Shown here: positions 1 through 8,974 of the stretch, in pieces
How the letters are laid out: the number at the start of each line of letters is the position of its first letter
Numbering within the stretch: position 1 is the first letter of the stretch
Assembly (NCBI GenBank): GCA_022566215.1
Contig: JADFJJ010000014.1
Location: 1 to 39,982, forward strand
DNA: 39,982 bases
Source: Pseudomonadota bacterium
GTDB taxonomy: Bacteria > Pseudomonadota > Alphaproteobacteria > Sphingomonadales > SMXR01
Direction of reading: 5' to 3'
Program-made: the position numbers and the translations under genes
Notes under the pieces: generated by a model
What the model was told of the DNA's origin: nothing
The model's database searches: none
The model's input: the letters and a program-made list of their open reading frames with translations, nothing else

Positions 1-2
1 CG

Positions 3-578
3 GTGCGCCACGGGCGCGACCTGATCTCGGCCTTCAAGCAGGACGCGGTCAAGCCGCGCTACAAGAACTGGGACGAGCTGATGGATTATTGCAACCGTTC
101 GGCCTCGCCGGTCGGGCGCTATCTTCTTGAACTGCACGGCGAGGACCAGGCCGCCTTCAAGTATTCGGATGCTCTGTGTAACGCGCTTCAGGTGATCAAC
201 CACCTGCAGGATTGCCGCGATGACTATCTCGGCCTCAACCGGGTTTACCTGCCCAAAGCCTGGCTCAGGAAATTCGGCTCCAGCCCCGATGACCTGAAAC
301 AGGAAGCCTCAACCCCGGGTCTGCGGAAAACCATTGATCGCTGCGTCCTCGAAAGCCGGCGGCTGATGGAAGTGGCCCGGCTGCTGCAGGCCCATTTGTC
401 GAGCCGGGCGCTGGCGATGGAATCGGCTGTCATTATCAGGATCGCCGACAAGCTTCTGGACAAACTGGCGCGCCAGGACCCGTTGGCGATGCGGGTGGAA
501 CTGACCAGACTGGAATTTCTGGGGTGCGGCGTCTCCGGTGTGCTGGCCGGCCTCTTTACCCGGAAGCCCCGGGGCTGA
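3..578 (+). CDS. hpnC: Hydroxysqualene synthase HpnC, 3' part
   Basis: The gene runs in from outside the window; 191 codons are visible and the true start is upstream. HpnC belongs to the trans-isoprenyl diphosphate (squalene/phytoene) synthase family and converts presqualene diphosphate to hydroxysqualene in the HpnC/D/E route. The second aspartate-rich motif is visible as DCRDD at visible residues 70-74, followed by the usual RVYLP. The first aspartate motif must lie upstream. HpnC and HpnD are paralogues; this copy is assigned to HpnC because the second synthase in the window (2907-3767) fits HpnD better and the gene order hpnC-hpnD-hpnE is typical. A 316-bp gap separates it from dxs, so the operon is interrupted here. 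Confidence 0.88.
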   Translation: MRHGRDLISAFKQDAVKPRYKNWDELMDYCNRSASPVGRYLLELHGEDQAAFKYSDALCNALQVINHLQDCRDDYLGLNRVYLPKAWLRKFGSSPDDLKQEASTPGLRKTIDRCVLESRRLMEVARLLQAHLSSRALAMESAVIIRIADKLLDKLARQDPLAMRVELTRLEFLGCGVSGVLAGLFTRKPRG

Positions 579-894
579 ACGCTTCTGCAGCGTCCCTTGT
601 GGCAATCCTGGCGGTGGGGACGGGACCTGGAAGCAAGGAAACTCTGATTTCCAATCCTGGGATTATAACCGGAGAGGGCTTGATGCCGTAATATAACCTT
701 ATTTAAATTATTTATAGATATTCAGGCGGATAGGGGTGGAAATTTAGGAGAAAAAAGTCTTAAATGACGGCGGGTTGCAGAGAGAACCCCAATTATTTCA
801 GGACAGCGGGCAGGGAAGTCTTTATTTTTCGTGCCTCTTCGTCTATGGAATGCAAAAATAATCAACCCGGAGTCCATGGGTAAAAGGCTTTAAT
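579..894. other. Intergenic gap between hpnC and dxs
   Basis: This 316-bp gap holds no convincing gene. It has an AT-rich stretch around 685-722 that could contain a dxs promoter, although I cannot point to a clean -35/-10 pair. A 39-codon open frame starts with ATG at 764 and ends at 883, with an AGGAG at 746-750 that is rather far upstream (13 nt). It could be a leader peptide but has no other support. A short inverted repeat GGAAA/TTTCC lies near 638-653. Confidence 0.5.
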
Positions 895-2823
895 ATGACC
901 GTGAAAACACCACTGCTGGATAAGGTTCCGAATCCCAAGGCGCTGAAAAAACTCGAACCGAAACAGCTGCGGCAACTGGCCGACGAACTGAGGGCCGAGA
1001 CCATTGATGCGGTTTCCGGCATCGGCGGCCACCTGGGCGCCGGGCTGGGCGTGGTGGAGCTGACGGTGGCGCTGCATTACGTCTTCGATGCTCCCGAGGA
1101 CAAGATCATCTGGGACGTCGGCCACCAGGCCTATCCCCATAAAATCCTGACCGGGCGGCGTGATAGGATTCGCACCCTCCGGCAAAAGGGTGGTCTCTAC
1201 GGGTTCACCAAGCGGACCGAGAGCGAATATGATCCGTTCGGGGCGGCCCATTCTTCAACCTCGATCTCATCCGGCCTCGGGTTTGCGGTGGGCCGTGACT
1301 TCAGGAAAGGCGACAACCACATCATCTCGGTGATTGGCGACGGGGCGGCCAGCGCCGGGATGGCCTATGAAGCGCTCAATAACACCGGCGCCATCCATCC
1401 CAACCGGATGCTGGTGATCCTGAACGACAACGGCATGTCGATCGCCCCGGCGGTTGGCGCGCTGTCGCACCACCTGACCCGCCTGATGTCGACCCGCGGC
1501 TTTCTTTCAATCCGCGAGGTCGCCCGCCAGATGGCGAAAAAATTCCCCGAGCCGATCCAGGACATGGCCAAACGCGCCGATGAATACGCCAGAACCATGC
1601 TGACCGGCGGCTCGCTGTTTGAAGAGCTGGGGCTTTATCACTTGGGCCCGATCGACGGTCACAACCTCGACCACCTGGTGCCGATCCTCGAGAACATCCG
1701 CGACAGCAAGAACGCCGGGCCGATCCTGCTGCACATTATTACCGAGAAAGGCAGGGGCCACCCGTTCCCCCAGCCCAATAAGGAAAAATACCACGCGGTC
1801 GGCAAATTCGACGTGATCTCCGGGGCGCCGGTCAAATCGAAATCCAATGCCCCCAGCTACACCAAGGTCTATGCCGAGTCGCTGATCCGGGAAACCGAAA
1901 AAGACAAAAAGATTTGTGCCATTACCGGCGCCATGCCGTCCGGAACTGGGCTCGATCTTTACGGCGACAGGTTTCCTGAACACTGTTTTGATGTCGGCAT
2001 CGCCGAGCAGCACGCCGTAACCTTTGCGGCGGGCCTGGCGTGCGATGGGATGAAACCGTTCGTGACCATTTATTCGACCTTCCTGCAGCGCGGCTACGAC
2101 CAGGTGGTCCACGACGTCGCGATCCAGAAGCTGCCGGTCCGTTTCGCCATGGACCGCGCTGGCCTGGTCGGCCAGGACGGCCCGACCCACGCCGGCTCGT
2201 TCGATATCGCCTATCTCGGCTGTCTGCCCGGTTTCGTGCTGATGGCGTGCGGCGATGAGGCCGATCTGAAACACATGGTCGCCACCGCTGCGGCCTACAA
2301 CGAAGGACCGATCGGGTTCCGCTACCCTAGAGGCGCCGGGGTCGGCGTCGATATGCCCGAAGAGGGCAAACCGCTCGAGATCGGCAAGGGCCGGATTATC
2401 CGGGAAGGCTCGAAGATCGCGATCCTGTCCTACGGCGGGCGGCTTTCGGAATGCCTGGCGGCGGCTGATGAACTGGCTGCCCGGGGACTGTCCACGACGG
2501 TCGCTGACGCCCGTTTCGCCAAGCCCCTGGATACCGCCCTGATCGACCGGCTGGGCAAGGAGCACGAAATTCTGATTACCATCGAGGAAGGCTCGATCGG
2601 CGGCTTTGCCTCGTTTGTCCTCAACCATCTGGCCCAGACGGGCGCCCTTGACAAGGGCCTCAAGATCCGGCCGATGTTCCTGCCCGACCGCTTTGTCGCC
2701 CACGGTAGTCCGCTTGAAATGTACATCGATGCCGGGCTTCAGGCGGCGGACATCGTCGCTACCGCGCTGTCCGCGCTGGGGATGGAAAAGGCCGAGGCCG
2801 CCCACCTGGCGGCCGGGCAATAA
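895..2823 (+). CDS. dxs: 1-deoxy-D-xylulose-5-phosphate synthase
   Basis: DXS condenses pyruvate and glyceraldehyde 3-phosphate to DXP, the entry step of the MEP isoprenoid pathway, in the cytosol with thiamine diphosphate and Mg2+. The 642-residue length is normal. The thiamine-diphosphate signature GDGAASAG starts at residue 148 and pairs with the downstream NDNGMS. GHLGAG and GHQAYPHK carry the conserved active-site histidines, and the catalytic glutamate is E371 in GIAEQHA. The transketolase C-terminal domain follows. Its place between hpnC and hpnD suggests a dedicated supply of precursor for hopanoids; whether it is the only dxs in the genome cannot be seen. The ribosome binding site before ATG 895 is weak. 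Confidence 0.97.
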   Translation: MTVKTPLLDKVPNPKALKKLEPKQLRQLADELRAETIDAVSGIGGHLGAGLGVVELTVALHYVFDAPEDKIIWDVGHQAYPHKILTGRRDRIRTLRQKGGLYGFTKRTESEYDPFGAAHSSTSISSGLGFAVGRDFRKGDNHIISVIGDGAASAGMAYEALNNTGAIHPNRMLVILNDNGMSIAPAVGALSHHLTRLMSTRGFLSIREVARQMAKKFPEPIQDMAKRADEYARTMLTGGSLFEELGLYHLGPIDGHNLDHLVPILENIRDSKNAGPILLHIITEKGRGHPFPQPNKEKYHAVGKFDVISGAPVKSKSNAPSYTKVYAESLIRETEKDKKICAITGAMPSGTGLDLYGDRFPEHCFDVGIAEQHAVTFAAGLACDGMKPFVTIYSTFLQRGYDQVVHDVAIQKLPVRFAMDRAGLVGQDGPTHAGSFDIAYLGCLPGFVLMACGDEADLKHMVATAAAYNEGPIGFRYPRGAGVGVDMPEEGKPLEIGKGRIIREGSKIAILSYGGRLSECLAAADELAARGLSTTVADARFAKPLDTALIDRLGKEHEILITIEEGSIGGFASFVLNHLAQTGALDKGLKIRPMFLPDRFVAHGSPLEMYIDAGLQAADIVATALSALGMEKAEAAHLAAGQ

Positions 2824-2906
2824 ACCCATCAGCGTCCCTTGACGGGGGCGCCATTTCCCTTTTAATGACCTGACAGTGACCTTTCATTTTCAGGGGACTA
2901 TTTTTT

Positions 2907-3767
2907 ATGCCGGGGGACGCAGCAAAAGAAATCGAAAAAATTGTCAAGGAAGCGGGCACCTCCTTTTACTGGGGCATGCGCCTGCAGCCGCGCGCCAAGC
3001 GCGAGGCGATTTTTGCCATTTACGCCTTTTGCCGCGAGGTCGATGACATCGCCGACAGCGACCAGGAAGTCCCGGTCAAGCTGAAGGGCCTGGAGACCTG
3101 GCGCGGCAAAATCGAGAATTTATTCCAGGGCGTCTCCGACGACCTGATTACCAAGGCCCTGATGCCGGCGGTGACATCCTTTAACCTGGAAAAGAACGCT
3201 TTCCTGGCCATCATTGATGGCATGGAAATGGACGCCCGGGGCCCGATCCAGGCGCCCACCCGCAAACAGCTTGATCTTTATTGCGCCCGGGTCGCCGGCG
3301 CCGTCGGCCTGCTGTGCATCCGGATTTTCGGCGAAAGCGGCAAAAAAGGAAAAGAGGTTGCCGATGCTCTCGGCCGGGCGTTGCAATTGACCAACATTCT
3401 GCGCGATCTGAAGGAAGACGCCGAATGGGACCGGCTTTATCTGCCGATTGATTTGCTGGAAAAACACGGCATTACCACCACCAGCCCGGGCGAGGTTCTG
3501 GCCCATGCCAAGCTGGACCAGGTCTGCCGCGAACTGGCGGGAATAGCGGCGGCCGAGTTCGCCCGCGCCGATGCGATCATGGCCAGCTGCAATAAACAGA
3601 ACATCAAACCGGCGCTGATCATGCGCGGGGCCTATTTGGGAACCCTGGAGCGGCTGCAAAAGCGCGGCTGGAGCCCCGAGGCGGTGGCGAAACAGCCTTC
3701 AAATCTGACCAAAACCCTGGGCAAGGCGCAAAAGCTGATGGTCGCGCTGCGCCATGCGATCGGATGA
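2907..3767 (+). CDS. hpnD: Presqualene diphosphate synthase HpnD
   Basis: HpnD joins two farnesyl diphosphates into presqualene diphosphate. The protein has 286 residues, the usual size. Both aspartate-rich Mg2+-diphosphate binding motifs of squalene/phytoene synthases are present: DDIAD at 46-50 and DLKED at 167-171, the latter followed by RLYLP. The start at 2907 is preceded by a purine-rich AGGGGAC around 2891-2897. The 3' end overlaps the start of hpnE by 14 bp, which indicates translational coupling. It could in principle be called phytoene synthase, but the hopanoid neighbourhood and the hpnC paralogue argue for HpnD. Confidence 0.93.
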   Translation: MPGDAAKEIEKIVKEAGTSFYWGMRLQPRAKREAIFAIYAFCREVDDIADSDQEVPVKLKGLETWRGKIENLFQGVSDDLITKALMPAVTSFNLEKNAFLAIIDGMEMDARGPIQAPTRKQLDLYCARVAGAVGLLCIRIFGESGKKGKEVADALGRALQLTNILRDLKEDAEWDRLYLPIDLLEKHGITTTSPGEVLAHAKLDQVCRELAGIAAAEFARADAIMASCNKQNIKPALIMRGAYLGTLERLQKRGWSPEAVAKQPSNLTKTLGKAQKLMVALRHAIG

Positions 3768-5049
3768 GAAGGTGAGCCGGGTCCATATCATCGGGGCCGG
3801 GATGGCGGGCCTGGCGGCGGCCGTCAAACTGACCCGGGAGGGCCTTCCCGTGACCCTTTACGAGGGGGCCGGACACGCCGGCGGGCGGTGCCGTTCGTTC
3901 CTGGACAAGGCCCTGGGGGCGGTGATCGACAACGGCAATCATTTGATCCTTTCCGGCAACCTTTCGGTCCAAAGCTATCTTTCGATGATTGACGCCAGGG
4001 AGACTTTCGAGACGGCCGAAGCGGTCTTTCCGTTTCTTGATTTGAAAACCGGGGAACGCTGGCAGGTGCGCCCGGGCGCCGGCAAGTTCCCGTTCTGGCT
4101 GTTGCGCAAAGGGCGCGGCATCCCGGGGGTGAAATTTCCTGAATACCTGGCGGCGTTCAGGATCAACAACGCCGCCCCGGGCAAGACCGTGGCGGAAATC
4201 ACCGGGGGAAAGGGCCTTCTCTATCAGCGGTTCTGGGAGCCAATGACCCTGGCGGCGCTCAATACCCCCCCGGGTGAGGCCTCGGCGATTTTGCTCAAGG
4301 CGGTTCTGGGCGAGACCTTTTTCAAGGGGGCAAAGTTCTGCCGGCCGCTGCTGGCGGCAAAGGGTCTTACGCAAAGTTTTATCGACCCGGCGCTGAAGTT
4401 CCTGAAATCGGGCGGGGTAAAAATCCACTTCAAAACCCGCCTGAGGGAAGTGGTCCGGGATAACGGCAAAATGACCGCCCTGAAATTCAGCCTAAGGACG
4501 GCGCCGTTGGGGACCGGCGACCAGGTGATTCTGGCGCTGCCGCCCAACATTACTTCCACCCTGGTCAAGGAAGTAGAGGGGCCTGCGGAGTTTCATGCCA
4601 TCGTCAACGTCCATTTCCGGCTGCCGGAGAAAACGGCCGGCGAGGGAAGTGTCCCGTTCCTCGGCCTCTTGGGCGGGACCGCGCACTGGCTGTTTATCCG
4701 CGGCGGCATCGCTTCGGTCACGGTCAGCGCCGCGGATCGTCTGGCGGAAAAAAGCGCCGGGGAAATTGCCAAATTGATCTGGCGGGATGTCGCCCGGGCG
4801 CTCGGCGCCGGAAACGCAAAAATTCCTGCATACCGGGTGATCAAGGAAAAGCGCGCGACCTTTTCCCAGACCCCGGCCAACTTGAGGAAACGGGCGCCGC
4901 AGAAAGGGCCGCTTCCCAATCTCTATCTTGCCGGCGACTGGACCCAGACCTATATTCCGGCGACCATTGAGAGCGCGGTGCGCTCCGGCTTTTTCGCCGC
5001 CCGGGCGGTGATCCGGGACCGAGACCTAAAAACCGGCAAAAAAGAATAA
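3754..5049 (+). CDS. hpnE: Hydroxysqualene dehydroxylase HpnE
   Basis: HpnE is an FAD-dependent amine-oxidase/phytoene-desaturase-fold enzyme that reduces hydroxysqualene to squalene. The N-terminal dinucleotide-binding loop GAGMAG is at residues 14-19 and the C-terminal FAD-contacting segment YLAGDWTQTYIPATIESA lies near residues 395-415. Length 431 aa is normal. ATG 3754 lies inside the end of hpnD; a GTG at 3772 just before the first beta strand is an alternative start. The family name in many databases is squalene-associated FAD-dependent desaturase. Confidence 0.93.
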   Translation: MRSDEKVSRVHIIGAGMAGLAAAVKLTREGLPVTLYEGAGHAGGRCRSFLDKALGAVIDNGNHLILSGNLSVQSYLSMIDARETFETAEAVFPFLDLKTGERWQVRPGAGKFPFWLLRKGRGIPGVKFPEYLAAFRINNAAPGKTVAEITGGKGLLYQRFWEPMTLAALNTPPGEASAILLKAVLGETFFKGAKFCRPLLAAKGLTQSFIDPALKFLKSGGVKIHFKTRLREVVRDNGKMTALKFSLRTAPLGTGDQVILALPPNITSTLVKEVEGPAEFHAIVNVHFRLPEKTAGEGSVPFLGLLGGTAHWLFIRGGIASVTVSAADRLAEKSAGEIAKLIWRDVARALGAGNAKIPAYRVIKEKRATFSQTPANLRKRAPQKGPLPNLYLAGDWTQTYIPATIESAVRSGFFAARAVIRDRDLKTGKKE

Positions 5050-5094
5050 AAAACAGTTTTCAAGCCGGGGCCATCTGGTGTAGGCCTTCACCCC

Positions 5095-5100
5095 GGAAGG
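5095..5100 (+). promoter_or_regulatory. Ribosome binding site that decides the shc start
   Basis: GGAAGG directly abuts ATG 5101 but stands 9 nt before the in-frame ATG 5110. Only the second spacing is workable, so translation of shc most likely begins at 5110. Confidence 0.55.
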
Positions 5101-5109
5101 ATGAATGTA

Positions 5110-7062
5110 ATGACGGACGCCAAAAACAGCGGCAACGGCGGGATAGCGCCTGAGTTCCTGAAGCGGATCGAACGGGTGCTGGACGCCTCCGTCGCCAGCT
5201 TCAAGAAAATGCAGCGTGAAGACGGCCACTGGGTGTTCGAGCTGGAGGCCGATATCTCGATCCCGGCCGAATATATCATGCTCAACCATTTCCTCGATGA
5301 CCTGGAACCGGAACTGGAGACGGAACTGGCCAGCTTCATCCGCTCCAAACAGCAAACCGGCGGCGGCTGGCCCTTGTTCCATGATGGCGCGATGAACATC
5401 AGCGCCACCGTCAAGGGCTATCTGGCATTGAAGCTGGCCGGCGACAAACCCTCAGCCCGGCACATGAAAAAAGCCAGGACAGCGATCCTGGCCGCCGGCG
5501 GGGCGGAAAAATCGAACGTCTTTACCCGCTATTCCCTGGCCCTGTTTGGCCAGGTGCCGTGGCGCGCGGTGCCGGTAATGCCGGTCGAGCTGATGCTGCT
5601 GCCCGACTGGTTTCCGGTCGCTTTGGGAAAGGTGTCCTACTGGTCGCGGACGGTGATCGCGCCGTTGCTGGTGCTGGCCGCCCTGAAACCGGCGGCCCGG
5701 AACCCGAAGCGGATCAGTATTGCCGAGCTGTTCACCACCCCGCCGTTCGAGATTGAAACCTATATCGAGCCGCAGCTCGGCACCGGCTGGGAGAAGTTCT
5801 TTATCGGGCTTGATAAAATCCTCCGCAGGGTTGAACCCCACCTGCCGAAAAAAACCCGCGAGATAGCAATCCAGCGGGCGGTCGATTTCTTTACCGAGCG
5901 ACTCAACGGTCTCGACGGCCTGGGGGCGATATTCCCGGCCATGGCCAATGCGGTGATGGCCATGGATGCGCTTGGCTACGACCGCCAGGACGAGCGTTTC
6001 AAGACCGCCCTTAAAGCGGTCCGGAACCTGATCAGCTGGTCGCAAAAACCGCGCTTTATCCAGCCCTGCTGGTCGCCGATCTGGGACACTTCGTTGGGTT
6101 TGCACGCCCTTTTGGAGGCCGGTGAGGACCCGAATTCCGAAGCCATACTGAGGGCTTGCAACTGGATGAAAGACTTGCAAATCCTCGATGTCGGGGGTGA
6201 CTGGATCAAGAAAAAGCCTGGGCTTAAACCGGGCGGCTGGGCGTTCCAGTACCGCAACGATTATTACCCGGACCTGGATGACACCGCGGTGGTCGGCCTG
6301 GTGCTGGACCGGGTTGACAGTGAAGAATTCGAGCATACCAACCAGCGCGCGGTAGACTGGATCGTCGGCATGCAGTCAAAAAACGGGGGCTTTGCATCTT
6401 TTGATGTCGACAACACCGCTTATTTTCTCAACAACATCCCGTTCGCCGATCATGGCGCGCTGCTGGACCCGCCCACCGAGGACGTGACCGGACGCTGCCT
6501 CAGCTTCCTGGCGCAGCTGGGTTATCAGCGCAACCATCCGGTCATCGAGCGCGGGATGAAATACCTGAAAGATGCCCAGGAGCAGGACGGCAGCTGGTTC
6601 GGCCGCTGGGGAACCAACTATATTTACGGCACCTGGTCGGTGCTGTGCGCCCTCAATGCGGTGGGCGAGGACATGAACCAGCCCTATATCCGAAAAGCAG
6701 TCGACTGGCTGGTCGGCAGCCAGGGTGAGGACGGCGGCTGGGGCGAGGACGGCGGCACCTATTGGCAACAAAGCCCGGTTTTGGTCAGGGAAAGCACCCC
6801 CTCGCAGACCGCCTGGGCGGCCCTCGGGCTGATGGCGGCGGGCGAGGTTGACCACCCGGCCACCCGGCGCGGGATTGAATACCTGACCAGCGCCAAACGC
6901 CACGGCAATAAATGGGAAGAACCGCACTATACCGCAGTCGGATTCCCACGGGTCTTTTTCCTCCGCTATGACGGCTATTCCAGATATTTTCCGATCTGGG
7001 CGCTGGCCCGCTACAAAAACCTGATGAATGGCAATTCCAAAAATGTAAGTTACGGAATGTGA
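5110..7062 (+). CDS. shc: Squalene-hopene cyclase
   Basis: This enzyme cyclises squalene to hopene/hopanol at the membrane, the defining step of hopanoid synthesis. It is 650 residues from ATG 5110; an upstream in-frame ATG at 5101 has no room for its ribosome binding site. The catalytic DXDDTA motif is seen as DLDDTA, with aspartates at about 388, 390 and 391. Several QW-type repeats typical of triterpene cyclases are visible, for example QEQDGSWFGRWGTNY and SQGEDGGWGEDGG in the C-terminal half. The stop codon overlaps the GTG start of hpnG by 4 nt (ATGTGA-type), so the two are co-translated. Also known as hpnF. Confidence 0.97.
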   Translation: MTDAKNSGNGGIAPEFLKRIERVLDASVASFKKMQREDGHWVFELEADISIPAEYIMLNHFLDDLEPELETELASFIRSKQQTGGGWPLFHDGAMNISATVKGYLALKLAGDKPSARHMKKARTAILAAGGAEKSNVFTRYSLALFGQVPWRAVPVMPVELMLLPDWFPVALGKVSYWSRTVIAPLLVLAALKPAARNPKRISIAELFTTPPFEIETYIEPQLGTGWEKFFIGLDKILRRVEPHLPKKTREIAIQRAVDFFTERLNGLDGLGAIFPAMANAVMAMDALGYDRQDERFKTALKAVRNLISWSQKPRFIQPCWSPIWDTSLGLHALLEAGEDPNSEAILRACNWMKDLQILDVGGDWIKKKPGLKPGGWAFQYRNDYYPDLDDTAVVGLVLDRVDSEEFEHTNQRAVDWIVGMQSKNGGFASFDVDNTAYFLNNIPFADHGALLDPPTEDVTGRCLSFLAQLGYQRNHPVIERGMKYLKDAQEQDGSWFGRWGTNYIYGTWSVLCALNAVGEDMNQPYIRKAVDWLVGSQGEDGGWGEDGGTYWQQSPVLVRESTPSQTAWAALGLMAAGEVDHPATRRGIEYLTSAKRHGNKWEEPHYTAVGFPRVFFLRYDGYSRYFPIWALARYKNLMNGNSKNVSYGM

Positions 7063-7757
7063 GTACGCTCGGCGTCATTACCGGTCTGAAGTTCGAGGCG
7101 GAGATCCTCCGCAAAGCCGCCAAATGCAAAAAAACAATTCTGCCGATGATCGCCTCGGCGGCCGGAAATCAGCAGCGCGCCTACGACCTGGCTTGCGGCT
7201 TTGTCGAGCGGGGGGCGCGGGGGCTGGTCAGTTTCGGGATCGCCGGGGGCCTGAGCCATGAGGCCCCGGTCGGCGCCCTGATTTTGCCCGGCCTGGTGAT
7301 TTGCGAAAAGGGATCCGAATACCATCCCGACAAGACCTGGCGCAGCGCTTATCTGGGCCGGCTGCCGCTCAAGATGGCCCCGGTCACCGGGCCCTTGATC
7401 AGTCTGCCGGTGGCGCTCGAGCTGGAGCCCGACAAACGCGCGGCGCACGAAAAAACCGGCGCGCTGGGGGTTGATATGGAAAGTTTCGGGGTGGCCAGGG
7501 CGGCCCGGGACTGCGGCGTCCCGTTTATCGTCGTGCGGGCGATTTCAGATGCGGTGACCGATACTCTGCCCGCCTCGCTGGTCCCGGCGATGACCGAAGA
7601 CGGCGGCATCAGCGCCAGTGCTTTGTTCAAGGGGATCGTGAGGAACCCGTCCGACTTGCTGCACTTGCCGGCCTTCGGGGTGAAAACCGCCCGGGCCAGC
7701 CGGACCTTACGCCGCGCGGCTTTTCTTGGCCTTCCGCTGTTTGGCCTCAGGCTCTGA
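7059..7757 (+). CDS. hpnG: Adenosylhopane nucleosidase/phosphorylase HpnG
   Basis: HpnG belongs to the purine nucleoside phosphorylase/MTA-SAH nucleosidase family and removes adenine from adenosylhopane to give ribosylhopane-type intermediates. The 232-residue protein opens with a family-like GVITGLKFEAEIL and has the conserved VDMESFGVA at about residues 138-146, where the glutamate contacts the ribose in relatives. GTG 7059 overlaps the shc stop. The last 51 bp lie antisense to the end of hpnH, so its arginine-rich tail is encoded by DNA that also encodes the HpnH tail. Confidence 0.9.
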   Translation: MSTLGVITGLKFEAEILRKAAKCKKTILPMIASAAGNQQRAYDLACGFVERGARGLVSFGIAGGLSHEAPVGALILPGLVICEKGSEYHPDKTWRSAYLGRLPLKMAPVTGPLISLPVALELEPDKRAAHEKTGALGVDMESFGVARAARDCGVPFIVVRAISDAVTDTLPASLVPAMTEDGGISASALFKGIVRNPSDLLHLPAFGVKTARASRTLRRAAFLGLPLFGLRL

Positions 7758-8858
7758 TTCCATCGCCGTCGAGACGATTTTTTCAAACATAAATTCCGCC
7801 GGGCGCTGATCTTTAAGTGAGATTTCGGGGACCATCGGCGCTTCGGTTTCAATCCCGCGGCGCCACACCATGAAGGCCTTCAAGGGGTGCTTGACGGTTT
7901 CGTTGACCGCGGTCGGCTCATAACCGCAATGGACCATGCAATTGGCGCATTTTTCATAATTGCCGGTGCCATAACTATCCCAGTCGGTGGTTTCCATCAG
8001 CTCCCTGAAAGTCGCAACGTAGCCTTCGCCGAGCAGGTAGCAGGGCTTTTGCCAGCCGAAAATGTTGCGGGTCGGATTGCCCCACGGGGTGCAGTGGTAT
8101 TCCTGGTTGCCGGCCAGGTAATCGAGATAAAGGGTCGACTGGTTGAAGACCCAGTTTTTGCCCTGCTGCTTCTGGATCCGGAAGATATCGCGGAACAGGT
8201 TCTTGGCGCGCTTGCGGCCCAGAAAATGTTCGGTATCCGAGGCCCGCTCATAGGCATAGCCCGGCGATACGGTAATCCCCTCGACCCCCAGGGTCATCGC
8301 GAAATCGAAAAACTTGGCGGCTTTTTCCGCGGTCGCGTTGTCAAACAGGGTGGCATTGACGGTCACCCGGAAGCCGCGCTTTACCGCCGCCCGGATGGCA
8401 TCGGTGGCGATATCGAACACCCCTTGCTGGTCGACCGCCTGGTCGTGATCTTCCTCGAGCCCGTCGAGGTGGATCGAAAAGGTCAGGTAGGGGGTTGGCT
8501 GAAAGAGGTGCATTTTTTTCTTGAGCAGCAGCGCGTTGGTGCACAGGTAAACGAATTTCTTGCGCGCGGTAATGCCGTCGACGATCGCTTTGATCTCCCT
8601 GTGGATCAGGGGTTCGCCGCCCGGGATCGAGACCACCGGTGCGCCGCATTCATCGACCGCCTCAAGGCACTGCTCGACCGACAAGCGTTTGTTCAGGATC
8701 GCATCGGGATAGTCGATCTTGCCGCACCCGGGGCAGGCCAGGTTGCAGCGGAACAGGGGCTCGAGCATCAGCACCAGGGGATATTTCTCAACCCCTTTGA
8801 AGCGCTGTTTCATAATGTAGGCGCCGACGCGCAGCTGCTGGATCAATGGTACGGCCAC
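7707..8858 (-). CDS. hpnH: Adenosyl hopane transferase HpnH (radical SAM)
   Basis: HpnH is a radical SAM enzyme that joins a 5'-deoxyadenosyl group to diploptene to make adenosylhopane, the first extended-side-chain step. The [4Fe-4S] motif CNLACPGC has cysteines at residues 38, 42 and 45. The C-terminal half carries a further set of cysteines (around CANCMVHCGYEPTA) as in the family. The start is GTG at 8858. The lysine/alanine-rich C-terminus overlaps hpnG on the other strand. It reads in the same direction as hpnN but 116 bp apart from it. Confidence 0.95.
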   Translation of the reverse strand: MAVPLIQQLRVGAYIMKQRFKGVEKYPLVLMLEPLFRCNLACPGCGKIDYPDAILNKRLSVEQCLEAVDECGAPVVSIPGGEPLIHREIKAIVDGITARKKFVYLCTNALLLKKKMHLFQPTPYLTFSIHLDGLEEDHDQAVDQQGVFDIATDAIRAAVKRGFRVTVNATLFDNATAEKAAKFFDFAMTLGVEGITVSPGYAYERASDTEHFLGRKRAKNLFRDIFRIQKQQGKNWVFNQSTLYLDYLAGNQEYHCTPWGNPTRNIFGWQKPCYLLGEGYVATFRELMETTDWDSYGTGNYEKCANCMVHCGYEPTAVNETVKHPLKAFMVWRRGIETEAPMVPEISLKDQRPAEFMFEKIVSTAMESEPEAKQRKAKKSRAA

Positions 8859-8974
8859 TTGCTCAAGCCCCTTTCGTTGGGTTTATTTTTCCCCTCTTAG
8901 GGGGCCATAAAGTCCAGTAATTGTGACAATTTCACGGTGCCGTCAAGGGAAAACAGTAACAAAATGGTCTTATT
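8859..8974 (-). promoter_or_regulatory. Probable hpnH upstream region
   Basis: This 116-bp spacer between hpnN and hpnH includes, read on the minus strand, TTGACG (plus coordinates 8941-8946), which could be a -35 box, but no strong -10 follows at 17 nt. A 13-bp palindrome AATTGTGACAATT lies at 8919-8931 and a small hairpin CCCCT-CTT-AGGGG at 8891-8903. The palindrome could be an operator. Confidence 0.3.

Noticed and set aside
1507-2829. A 440-codon minus-strand frame opposite dxs
   Set aside because: It is an antisense shadow of a GC-rich gene; the translation is rich in R, G, H and D and has no recognisable domain.
7887-8900. A 337-codon plus-strand frame opposite hpnH
   Set aside because: hpnH is certain on the other strand through its CxxxCxxC motif; this frame is its shadow.
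8919-8937. A CRP-like site TGTGA...TCAC upstream of hpnH
   Set aside because: The half-sites are 5 nt apart instead of 6 and the right half is incomplete.
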